Assembly: GCA_045541535.1 (NCBI GenBank)
Contig: JAZQJG010000026.1
Span: 1-20,796, forward strand
From: Firm-08 sp045541535
GTDB lineage: Bacteria; Bacillota; Clostridia; Oscillospirales; QAKW01
Reading direction: 5' to 3'
DNA length: 20,796 bases
Shown here piece by piece: positions 15,687 to 20,796 of the stretch. Below the pieces are notes generated by a model. The model searched no databases. It worked only from the letters and a program-made list of their open reading frames with translations, and was not told the DNA's origin. Positions within the stretch are counted from its first letter, which is position 1. The number at the start of each line of letters is the position of its first letter. Position numbers and translations under genes: made by a program.

Positions 15687-15739
15687 AATCTCCTTGCTTT
15701 ACAAATTTGTACTGTTAGTATCTGTAAAACAAGGAGATT
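15687..15739 (-). promoter_or_regulatory. Leader hairpin sequestering the Shine-Dalgarno of AbrB-like remnant 1
   Basis: AATCTCCTTGCTTTACA (15687-15703) and TGTAAAACAAGGAGATT (15723-15739) form 17-position arms with one C/A mismatch that becomes a U-G pair in minus-strand RNA. The 19-nt loop (15704-15722) resembles the loop of the second copy. In minus-strand RNA the anti-SD UCUCCUU lies in the 5' arm and AAGGAGA in the 3' arm. Confidence 0.65.
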
Positions 15740-15765
15740 TATACTTCTTTTTGCTGAGTTGATAA

Positions 15766-16632
15766 TCAATATTTCTTAATACTTTTTTTAAATTCTGTTG
15801 GGGTCATTTGCATATGTTTTTTATAAAGTCTGAAAAAGTTGGAATAATTCTGAAAACCTACCCTAAAACATGCTTCCTCAATGGAGGTGTTTGCCCGAAT
15901 CAAATCATTAAAGGCGGTTAGCCTGCGAAAAATTACATAGTTCCACAGGGTTACTCCAACCTTCTCTTTAAACAAATGAGATATATAATACTTATCTGCA
16001 TAAAATTCTTTTGCTATGCCTTCAAGGCTGATATTTTGACTGAAATTTTGATTGATGTAGGCGATAACATTATTGATTAAAGGATCTTCCCCCGTTTGGG
16101 AATATTGTTTTTCCGAACTGCTTAAAATGATGGTTCTTAATTTTGCCAAAATCTCAACCGTTTTACAGACCGAAACTACTTTATTCACTTCGCTTTGATC
16201 TTTTACAAGATTCAGTAATTCCTTAATTACAAGGTCGATATTATTTTCTTTAACGATTTTGGCAGGTATTTTGTTTTCAAAGCCGTCCGGTCGATTATAA
16301 AACGCTTCAAGGAAGACTTTGCCCGATTCTTTAAAATTTCCAAGTAAATCTCCGTTAAAATAGAGCACCAATCTTTCGTGATACGTGCCATCTTTAACGG
16401 TAAAATGATATAACTCTGACGGTTTTAACAGAATTAAGTCATTATCTTCAATGATGTATTTTTTACCTTCAATTTTTATTTCACCTATACCGTGAATAAA
16501 ATAAATTAAAGACAGCTCCACATCGTAGTGGAGATAGCCTGTTGTAGATTCTGCCGCGAATCGACCCTTTGTATGATGTAGTCTAAAGCCGGAATTGTCA
16601 TCGTACAAAAATTTTGTATAGCCCTTGTTCAT
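15766..16632 (-). CDS. AraC-family transcriptional regulator
   Basis: A 288-residue regulator. The N-terminal cupin-like sensor domain is visible in DVELSLIYFIHGIGEIKIEG and LLKPSELYHF. The C-terminal pair of HTH motifs covers about residues 185-285: ISLEGIAKEFYADKYYISHL, then SIEEACFRVGFQNYSNFFRL. The start at 16632 is chosen for AAAGGGG 7 nt upstream; an in-frame ATG at 16671 has no ribosome binding site and overlaps the -10. It is divergent from an MFS transporter, with direct repeats between them, so it probably controls uptake of the compound it senses, likely a sugar or sugar acid. Its codon use is AT-rich compared with genes before 15.6 kb. Confidence 0.9.
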   Translation of the reverse strand: MNKGYTKFLYDDNSGFRLHHTKGRFAAESTTGYLHYDVELSLIYFIHGIGEIKIEGKKYIIEDNDLILLKPSELYHFTVKDGTYHERLVLYFNGDLLGNFKESGKVFLEAFYNRPDGFENKIPAKIVKENNIDLVIKELLNLVKDQSEVNKVVSVCKTVEILAKLRTIILSSSEKQYSQTGEDPLINNVIAYINQNFSQNISLEGIAKEFYADKYYISHLFKEKVGVTLWNYVIFRRLTAFNDLIRANTSIEEACFRVGFQNYSNFFRLYKKHMQMTPTEFKKSIKKY

Positions 16633-16658
16633 TTTTTGTGCCCCTTTAATCCTTATAG

Positions 16659-16688
16659 CAATATTGTACATATTTTTCTCAATATTGT
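16659..16688. promoter_or_regulatory. Candidate AraC operator: direct repeat CAATATTGT
   Basis: CAATATTGT occurs at 16659-16667 and 16680-16688, exactly 21 bp apart (two helical turns), as expected for AraC-type half sites. They cover the araC -10 and -35 and lie about 63 and 42 bp before the predicted MFS transcription start. Confidence 0.6.
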
Positions 16689-16691
16689 CAA
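16663..16691 (-). promoter_or_regulatory. araC-type regulator promoter
   Basis: On the minus strand TTGACA (16691-16686), 17-bp spacer, TACAAT (16668-16663). Confidence 0.75.
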
Positions 16692-16719
16692 TTCAATATC
16701 TTATATTCACAGATATAAT
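16692..16719 (+). promoter_or_regulatory. MFS transporter promoter, probably activator-dependent
   Basis: Perfect TATAAT at 16714-16719, but the best -35 at 16-bp spacing is the poor TTCAAT (16692-16697). The nearby direct repeat suggests activation by the divergent AraC-type protein. Confidence 0.55.
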
Positions 16720-16751
16720 AAAAGCAAAAACGATTAAGGAGCAAAATAATT

Positions 16752-17966
16752 TTGATTAACGAAAGGAAAGTAAAAGGGCTTGCGCTTCTATTTACTGCAA
16801 CATATATGGTCAGTTACATAACCCGAATAAATTTGGGCGCGATAATATCGGAGATTGAAGCGAACACACAAATATCAAGAACTTTGCTGTCCACAGCGGT
16901 TACGGGCAGCTTTATAACCTACGGGGTCGGTCAAATTATCAGTGGAATATGCGGAGATTTGTTTTCTCCTAAAAAGCTGGTGCAAACGGGACTTATAATA
17001 TCTGTCATAATGAATCTTCTTATGCCTTTGTGCGCCAGTCCTTATTTAATGTTGTTGGTTTGGTGTATCAACGGCTTTGCACAAGCGTTTATGTGGCCGC
17101 CGATTGCTAGAATTATGGTTGCCGCTTTTTCAGAAGAGCAATATAAAAAAATGGCAGTAAGAATTTCCTGGGCAAGTTCATACGGAACGATAATCATATA
17201 TTTTATCGCTCCAATTTTGATAACGCTCTTAAACTGGAAGTCAGTATTTTTATTTTCTGCTTGTTGCGGAATTGTTATGATAATGTTTTGGAACAAATAT
17301 TGTATTGATATTAAAGATATAACGCAAGAAAAAGTTAAAACAAAAAAAACTTCGCAAAAAAGCGCTATAAAAGTACTTCTCTCACCTGTCGTTATTGCTA
17401 TTATGGTTGCAATTATTTTACAAGGAATGCTTAGGGACGGTGTTGCAACCTGGATGCCCACATATATTGCAGACATCTATCATTTAGGCTCGGCGGTTTC
17501 CATTCTAACCGGCGTTGTGCTTCCGCTTTTCAGTATTCTTTGCACACAGACTGCTTCTGTTTTGTATCTCAAAAAATTCAAAAGCCCTGTACTGTGTTCT
17601 GCAATTATGTTTTTGATAGGCGCAGTATCTACGGTTGGTCTTTATTTCGGCTCGGGAAATAGCGTGATACTGTCGGTAATATGTTCGTCACTTCTTACAG
17701 GCGCTATGCATGGTGTTTCTTCGATGCTAACCGCGATGGTGCCCCCATTCTTTAAAAAATACGGTAATATTTCTACTGTGGCAGGCATATTAAACGCCTG
17801 TGCGTATGTAGGAAGCGGCATTTCAACTTTCGGAATTGCTGTTTTATCTGAAAAAATAGGTTGGCAATTTACACTGCTTATGTGGTGTGTAATTGCTGTT
17901 GTGGGAACCTTGATTTGTTTTGGTTCAATAAAATCTTGGAGAAACGGTTTTTCGAAGGGTACATAG
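16752..17966 (+). CDS. MFS transporter
   Basis: A 404-residue polytopic membrane protein with about 12 hydrophobic segments. YMVSYITRINLGAIISEIE in the first helix and GQIISGICGDLFSPKKLVQTG around the loop 2-3 motif (GDxxxxK-like) are typical of the organophosphate/hexuronate branch (GlpT/UhpC/ExuT-like) of the major facilitator superfamily. The start is TTG at 16752, 10 nt after AAGGAG; the first in-frame ATG would remove part of the first helix. It is divergent from an AraC regulator. The substrate is unknown. No clear terminator is seen downstream. Confidence 0.85.
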   Translation: MINERKVKGLALLFTATYMVSYITRINLGAIISEIEANTQISRTLLSTAVTGSFITYGVGQIISGICGDLFSPKKLVQTGLIISVIMNLLMPLCASPYLMLLVWCINGFAQAFMWPPIARIMVAAFSEEQYKKMAVRISWASSYGTIIIYFIAPILITLLNWKSVFLFSACCGIVMIMFWNKYCIDIKDITQEKVKTKKTSQKSAIKVLLSPVVIAIMVAIILQGMLRDGVATWMPTYIADIYHLGSAVSILTGVVLPLFSILCTQTASVLYLKKFKSPVLCSAIMFLIGAVSTVGLYFGSGNSVILSVICSSLLTGAMHGVSSMLTAMVPPFFKKYGNISTVAGILNACAYVGSGISTFGIAVLSEKIGWQFTLLMWCVIAVVGTLICFGSIKSWRNGFSKGT

Positions 17967-18025
17967 CCAAATGTGATATTTATCGTCAAAAATTTTTATT
18001 CAAAAAGTGCGACAAAACCCAGTAT

Positions 18026-18100
18026 TTATAAGGCTTTATTGCATTTTTGTGTTATTATAACACGAGCCTCTATTCTACGAACTATTCCTGTTGCTTTCAT
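18026..18100 (-). pseudogene. Truncated 5' end of an AbrB/SpoVT-type gene (copy 2)
   Basis: The minus-strand ATG at 18100 opens MKATGIVRRIE, identical to copy 1 for ten residues, then diverges to ARVIITQKCNKAL and a stop. AAGGAG lies 10 nt upstream in a hairpin arm. The 256-bp gap between the MFS and DUF6933-like genes holds this fragment, its leader, a perfect palindrome GTGTTAT-T-ATAACAC (18049-18063) and the next promoter. Confidence 0.68.
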
Positions 18101-18106
18101 ATATTC

Positions 18107-18162
18107 ATTTCTCCTTAAATCACAAATTGTGTTGTTATTATCTGTGTATTTCCGGGAGAAAT
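18107..18162 (-). promoter_or_regulatory. Leader hairpin sequestering the Shine-Dalgarno of AbrB-like remnant 2
   Basis: ATTTCTCC (18107-18114) pairs with GGAGAAAT (18155-18162), and AAATCACA (18117-18124) pairs with TGTG-T-ATTT (18143-18151, one bulge). The 18-nt loop (18125-18142) matches that of copy 1 apart from a few bases, while the stem sequences differ but still pair. Confidence 0.6.
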
Positions 18163-18173
18163 ATACCGCAAGT

Positions 18174-18202
18174 TTTACTTTTGAAATTAAATATGATATA
18201 AT
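18174..18202 (+). promoter_or_regulatory. Promoter of the DUF6933-like gene
   Basis: TTTACT (18174-18179), 17-bp spacer, perfect TATAAT (18197-18202) with a TG extended -10. AAGGTGGTGAG precedes the ATG at 18223. Confidence 0.75.
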
Positions 18203-18222
18203 TAATTAAAGGTGGTGAGTAT

Positions 18223-18804
18223 ATGATTATTTATACAACGAAGCTTCTTCGAGACAGATATAAACTGAATATGCCAGAAGAATGTGCTAATAATGCAAAG
18301 ACAATAAAGTTTATTATTGAAAAAGAAAGAGGCGACCGCATGCTTGAGTGGGGAGCAAAGTTGTTTTACTTCGATAGGCGAAAATGCATACAACTATCGC
18401 ATTTTGCAAGTAAATTCACCCTATTTCTTTGCGATATTAAGGTAAAAGACTTATCTATCATTGGCGACTATATTTGCGGTTATTTGTACGATATATATTC
18501 CGACGACGAAAAGACATGCGAACTGCTTGAACGTTATTTTATGAGCACGCCAATCGTTTGCTTTGATAAGCTTACGGACAAAAGCGCTATTTCGACACTT
18601 AACCGAACACAATCCGATTTTGCATTTGACGGATATCGTTTCTACGATTATATAGAAAACGGTATATTAAAAACTCGCCAAATAAATGAAGAAGTCAATA
18701 CAACTTGGTTGGTCACACAAAAAATTGACGGAAAAACAACCTATTTTTACCCAAAGGAAAGATTTCGCGATCTGCTTCGAGAGCGATATGGCAATAATGA
18801 GTAA
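18223..18804 (+). CDS. DUF6933-like protein of unknown function
   Basis: A 193-residue soluble protein. The order of segments (MIIYTTKLLRDRY at the N-terminus, then WGAKLFYFDRRKCIQLSH, VKDLSIIGDYI and STLNRTQSDFAFDGY) resembles the DUF6933 family as I remember it: a small protein starting MIIxxTKKLxxRL with a WxAxLFxxxRRKxLLF core. The last 40 residues appear to be an extension. No catalytic motif is obvious. It is monocistronic, with its own promoter and terminator, in the AT-rich accessory part of the window. Confidence 0.6.
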   Translation: MIIYTTKLLRDRYKLNMPEECANNAKTIKFIIEKERGDRMLEWGAKLFYFDRRKCIQLSHFASKFTLFLCDIKVKDLSIIGDYICGYLYDIYSDDEKTCELLERYFMSTPIVCFDKLTDKSAISTLNRTQSDFAFDGYRFYDYIENGILKTRQINEEVNTTWLVTQKIDGKTTYFYPKERFRDLLRERYGNNE

Positions 18805-18832
18805 AGCGAGGGAAAAATCCCCTCGCTTTTGC
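18803..18832. terminator. Terminator between convergent DUF6933-like and unknown gene
   Basis: AAAGCGAGGG (18803-18812), 7-nt loop, CCCTCGCTTT (18820-18829) plus T. It serves the + strand gene and probably also the convergent minus-strand operon. Confidence 0.85.
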
Positions 18833-18844
18833 TATATTAAATGA

Positions 18845-19402
18845 TCATTTGTTGTATTTCAGCGTTATAATCGCTTCAAGGTTATCTACAATAAAGGTTT
18901 GCGCTTCTTTATTGTATACAACTACTGTATATTCACCTCTTTGTCCTGTTCTGACTTCTGTGGAAATTCCGATACTGCTTCCTTTCTCTGTTGGACGTTT
19001 AGTTGTTTTTCCGTCGTATGTGCTTTGTTCACAAAGCATACCAGTGGCAAGAAGCCAATTACTCAAATCTCTATGAGAAATTTTTCTCATATTTTCTTCT
19101 GTAATAAGAGAATTCAACCTTTTTGCAATTTCACTTATCGGTATAGGCGATTCCGAATAGGCAAAATTCAATATTTGATCCGCTGACAATTCAAACTTTA
19201 ACCAATCGTTTTTCTTTTTATTTATACCACCATTTTCAATCACCTGCCGTAAAACATCTGACACATAGAAAAAACAGCGCGATAGTCTAACATTATTTAC
19301 TACATCGTCTTCTTTAATTACTGTATCATCAAGAGGATTTATCCCATTAGCTAACTTGTCGATAAACGATTTTGCATATTCTATTTTCTCAACTTCTGTC
19401 AT
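18845..19402 (-). CDS. Unrecognised protein in operon with Fic
   Basis: A 185-residue soluble protein that I cannot assign to a named family. The N-terminal 60 residues (EYAKSFIDKLANGINPLDD, then VVNNVRLSRCFFYVSDVLRQ) look helical. The middle holds an HTH-like stretch (IPISEIAKRLNSLI), and the C-terminus is beta-rich with TKRPTEKGSSIGISTEVRTG and YTVVVYNKEAQTFIVDNL. This layout would suit a small DNA- or RNA-binding protein. The start has GGAGG upstream, and it lies 24 bp after the fic stop on the same strand with no terminator between, so it is the second gene of the fic operon. Confidence 0.7.
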   Translation of the reverse strand: MTEVEKIEYAKSFIDKLANGINPLDDTVIKEDDVVNNVRLSRCFFYVSDVLRQVIENGGINKKKNDWLKFELSADQILNFAYSESPIPISEIAKRLNSLITEENMRKISHRDLSNWLLATGMLCEQSTYDGKTTKRPTEKGSSIGISTEVRTGQRGEYTVVVYNKEAQTFIVDNLEAIITLKYNK

Positions 19403-19426
19403 TTTTTATTCCTCCAAAAAAGACAT

Positions 19427-20473
19427 TTATTTCAACCTAATATAACAGGTTGACTTTCCTTTACCTTCACGTTTCAGTTCACCGGATGCTACCATTTTAC
19501 GAAGAGCGCCTTCTACAGAACTAAGACTAAGTGAAGGGCACAGCTCACGTATATCTTGCTTATTAAAGCGGCCGATCTTATTCATAGTAGCTTTGCGAAC
19601 CATCTGGGCGGCAGGAAGTTTCTCTTCAACAAGAGCAAATCTGTCTCCAAAATCTTTGTAAGCTGCAAGAACGATGCCGAGCAGATATTTAATAAATGGA
19701 ACGGCATCTTCTGTTCCTTCGTGCCATCCGTGCTGCGAACGACTCAAGGCATCGTAATACAAGTCCTTATTCTTAGCAATCTTTGCTTCTAAAGAAATGT
19801 ATTTACCCACATAAAATCCGCTTCGGTACAGAAGCAACGTGGTGAGCAAACGGCTCATTCTCCCGTTGCCGTCGTTAAAAGGATGAATACAGAGGAAGTC
19901 ATGAATAAAAATTGGAATTGCGATTAACGGCTCCAATTCCATATTGCCAATAACACGATTGTATTCATCGCAGATTTTATCTAACGCTTCCGGTGTTTCA
20001 AACGGAGCAAGGGGAGTAAACAAAATCTCGGTATGTCCGTCTGGGTAGGTTGCACTAATATAATTCTGAACATTCTTTGTCTGACCAGCCATAGGGTTGT
20101 TCATATGGCTGTACATGATTTTATGAAGTTGAAGAATATAATTACGAGACAAAGATATCGCATCGAAACTTTCGTGAATAATCGAGAGAACATCGCGATA
20201 ACCTGCAATTTCCTGCTCATCACGATTCTTAGGTGTCGTTTTCTCTTCCACCAACTGCTTGATACGGGTATTGGTGGTAACTATACCTTCGATCGCATTG
20301 GATGCTTCCGTACTCTGAATTTTTGCAATCTCAACCAACTTTTCCAATTCTTCCGGACGTTGCTTGAGATAAAGTTCTTGCTTTCCCGCCTCTTTATATA
20401 TTGCAGCGATAAGTCCTAAAATTTCAGAATCCCATTTTTGATCTTTAATAACAGAGTAATTAAAAGGTCTCAT
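19427..20473 (-). CDS. Fic-domain adenylyltransferase with N-terminal inhibitory helix and C-terminal winged HTH
   Basis: A 348-residue class II Fic protein predicted to transfer AMP to a protein hydroxyl. HPFNDGNGR at residues 197-205 is a complete Fic core motif with catalytic H197. The inhibitory motif (S/T)xxxE(G/N) is present as S58-NAI-E62-G63, so activity should be self-restrained. The C-terminal 60 residues (NKQDIRELCPSLSLSSVEGA, then LRKMVASGELKREGKGK) form a winged-helix DNA-binding domain, as in many bacterial Fic proteins. AAGGAGGAT precedes the ATG. The upstream region has a consensus promoter and five octamer repeats that may be its own operators. The target protein is unknown. 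Confidence 0.92.
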   Translation of the reverse strand: MRPFNYSVIKDQKWDSEILGLIAAIYKEAGKQELYLKQRPEELEKLVEIAKIQSTEASNAIEGIVTTNTRIKQLVEEKTTPKNRDEQEIAGYRDVLSIIHESFDAISLSRNYILQLHKIMYSHMNNPMAGQTKNVQNYISATYPDGHTEILFTPLAPFETPEALDKICDEYNRVIGNMELEPLIAIPIFIHDFLCIHPFNDGNGRMSRLLTTLLLYRSGFYVGKYISLEAKIAKNKDLYYDALSRSQHGWHEGTEDAVPFIKYLLGIVLAAYKDFGDRFALVEEKLPAAQMVRKATMNKIGRFNKQDIRELCPSLSLSSVEGALRKMVASGELKREGKGKSTCYIRLK

Positions 20474-20577
20474 TCCCTTATCCTCCTTCTCTTTCCCTTA
20501 TATTATAACCATTTGTAAGGGAATAGTCAATAAGATGTTTGAAATATTCCCTTAATTGTTTCTTGATTTTAAGGGAA
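20473..20577. promoter_or_regulatory. Array of five TTCCCTTA octamers across the fic promoter
   Basis: TTCCCTTA at 20473-20480, 20493-20500 and 20547-20554, and its complement TAAGGGAA at 20516-20523 and 20570-20577. Two of them extend into a 10+10 inverted repeat (TAAGGGAATA at 20516-20525, TATTCCCTTA at 20545-20554). They bracket and flank the -35/-10 of fic, which suggests operators. Confidence 0.65.
20502..20530 (-). promoter_or_regulatory. fic promoter
   Basis: On the minus strand TTGACT (20530-20525), 17-bp spacer, perfect TATAAT (20507-20502). Confidence 0.85.
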
Positions 20578-20627
20578 ACGCAATATAATTACGGGATATT
20601 GTCCCCGTGTTTTTATCATTTATTTAT

Positions 20628-20731
20628 AATGAGTGTAGTTTGTCGAAACGCTTTTATTCGTTTCGACAAGCCGATCATATCGGATTTGTTCAATTAAAAC
20701 CTTTAAGTTTTAATTGAACACGACACTCATT
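20628..20731. repeat. Cloverleaf-like nested hairpins
   Basis: An outer 9-bp stem (AATGAGTGT 20628-20636 with ACACTCATT 20723-20731) encloses three perfect hairpins: TTGTCGAAACG/CGTTTCGACAA (20640-20650/20659-20669), CCGAT/ATCGG (20671-20675/20679-20683) and TGTTCAATTAAAAC/GTTTTAATTGAACA (20687-20700/20707-20720). Only a few unpaired bases remain at the junction. No reading frame is supported here. The 323 bp upstream of fic hold the promoter array, a weak ACGGG/CCCGT hairpin at 20591-20608 and this structure. Confidence 0.7.
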
Positions 20732-20796
20732 GCAATGGTTATTGTCAAATTTTCTTTGAAAATTTGCTTCCAAATCAAAGATTTGGTGTCGAAAAA
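20732..20796. repeat. Further tandem hairpins up to the window end
   Basis: CAAT/ATTG (20733-20736/20741-20744), CAAATTTTC/GAAAATTTG (20746-20754/20758-20766, 9 bp, TTT loop) and CCAAATC/GATTTGG (20770-20776/20780-20786, 7 bp, AAA loop). TGTCGAAAAA then follows, echoing TGTCGAAACG in the first cloverleaf arm. The cluster is cut by the window edge. Confidence 0.6.

Noticed and set aside
18049..18063. Perfect palindrome GTGTTAT-T-ATAACAC downstream of the MFS gene, considered as a terminator.
   Set aside because: No T-run on either strand directly after the stem and a very short loop; function unclear.
15611..18162. Interpretation of the two AbrB-like fragments as attL/attR of an integrated element.
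   Set aside because: The copies are too diverged for recombination-site duplicates and there is no recombinase between them; kept only as an open possibility in the findings.
20591..20615. ACGGG/CCCGT hairpin followed by TGTTTTTATC, considered as a + strand terminator.
   Set aside because: No + strand gene ends before it and the stem is only 5 bp; treated as part of the hairpin cluster.
1..20796. CRISPR arrays, insertion sequences, transposases, integrases and retron reverse transcriptases.
   Set aside because: None seen: no regularly spaced repeats and no DDE, HUH, integrase or RT motifs in any plausible reading frame.

Overview
The window reads as chromosome of a Gram-positive, low-to-mid GC gut-type member of the Clostridia. 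Evidence: strong AGGAGG-type ribosome binding sites, sigma-A promoters with extended -10 boxes, many compact hairpin/T-run terminators, CapA and YgjV family genes, and fragments of an AbrB/SpoVT-type sporulation-regulator gene. No rRNA, no convincing tRNA, no transposase or integrase and no CRISPR array were seen. All assignments come from reading motifs in the translations; no database search was possible.

Region 1 (1-6509) is a plant-polysaccharide (probably pectin/rhamnogalacturonan) utilisation cluster on the + strand: a GH78-type alpha-L-rhamnosidase, a PHP phosphatase of the HisJ type, a pectate-lyase-3 type beta-helix protein, a five-bladed GH43-type glycosidase, a nitrilase-superfamily amidase and a 51-codon remnant that joins the head and tail of a GH39-like enzyme. 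It is preceded by a GC-rich, hairpin-rich stretch (1-275) that ends like a terminator.

Region 2 (6510-11048) holds a lipoprotein, then a rearranged patch in which the promoter and first codons of the alanine dehydrogenase gene are duplicated and run into a P-II-like gene fragment. A LysR regulator follows, divergent from ald-capA. The lysR/ald intergenic region has a perfect 12+12 palindrome centred about 65 bp before the predicted ald transcription start, which is where LysR proteins normally bind.

Region 3 (11049-15618) contains ygjV plus a GNAT acetyltransferase, a convergent MBL-fold hydrolase sharing one bidirectional terminator, and a three-gene operon (beta-lactamase-fold serine hydrolase, alkaline-phosphatase-superfamily enzyme, histidine phosphatase) whose last two genes overlap by ATGA.

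Region 4 (15619-20796) is visibly more AT-rich and looks accessory. A divergent AraC regulator/MFS transporter pair sits between two diverged direct copies of the 5' end of an AbrB/SpoVT gene, each with a leader hairpin that pairs over its Shine-Dalgarno sequence. Then come a DUF6933-like gene and a fic operon (Fic adenylyltransferase plus an unrecognised 185-residue protein) whose promoter region carries five copies of the octamer TTCCCTTA. The window ends in a cloverleaf-like cluster of perfect hairpins. The paired leader hairpins, the octamer array and the terminal cloverleaf are the most promising undescribed elements.
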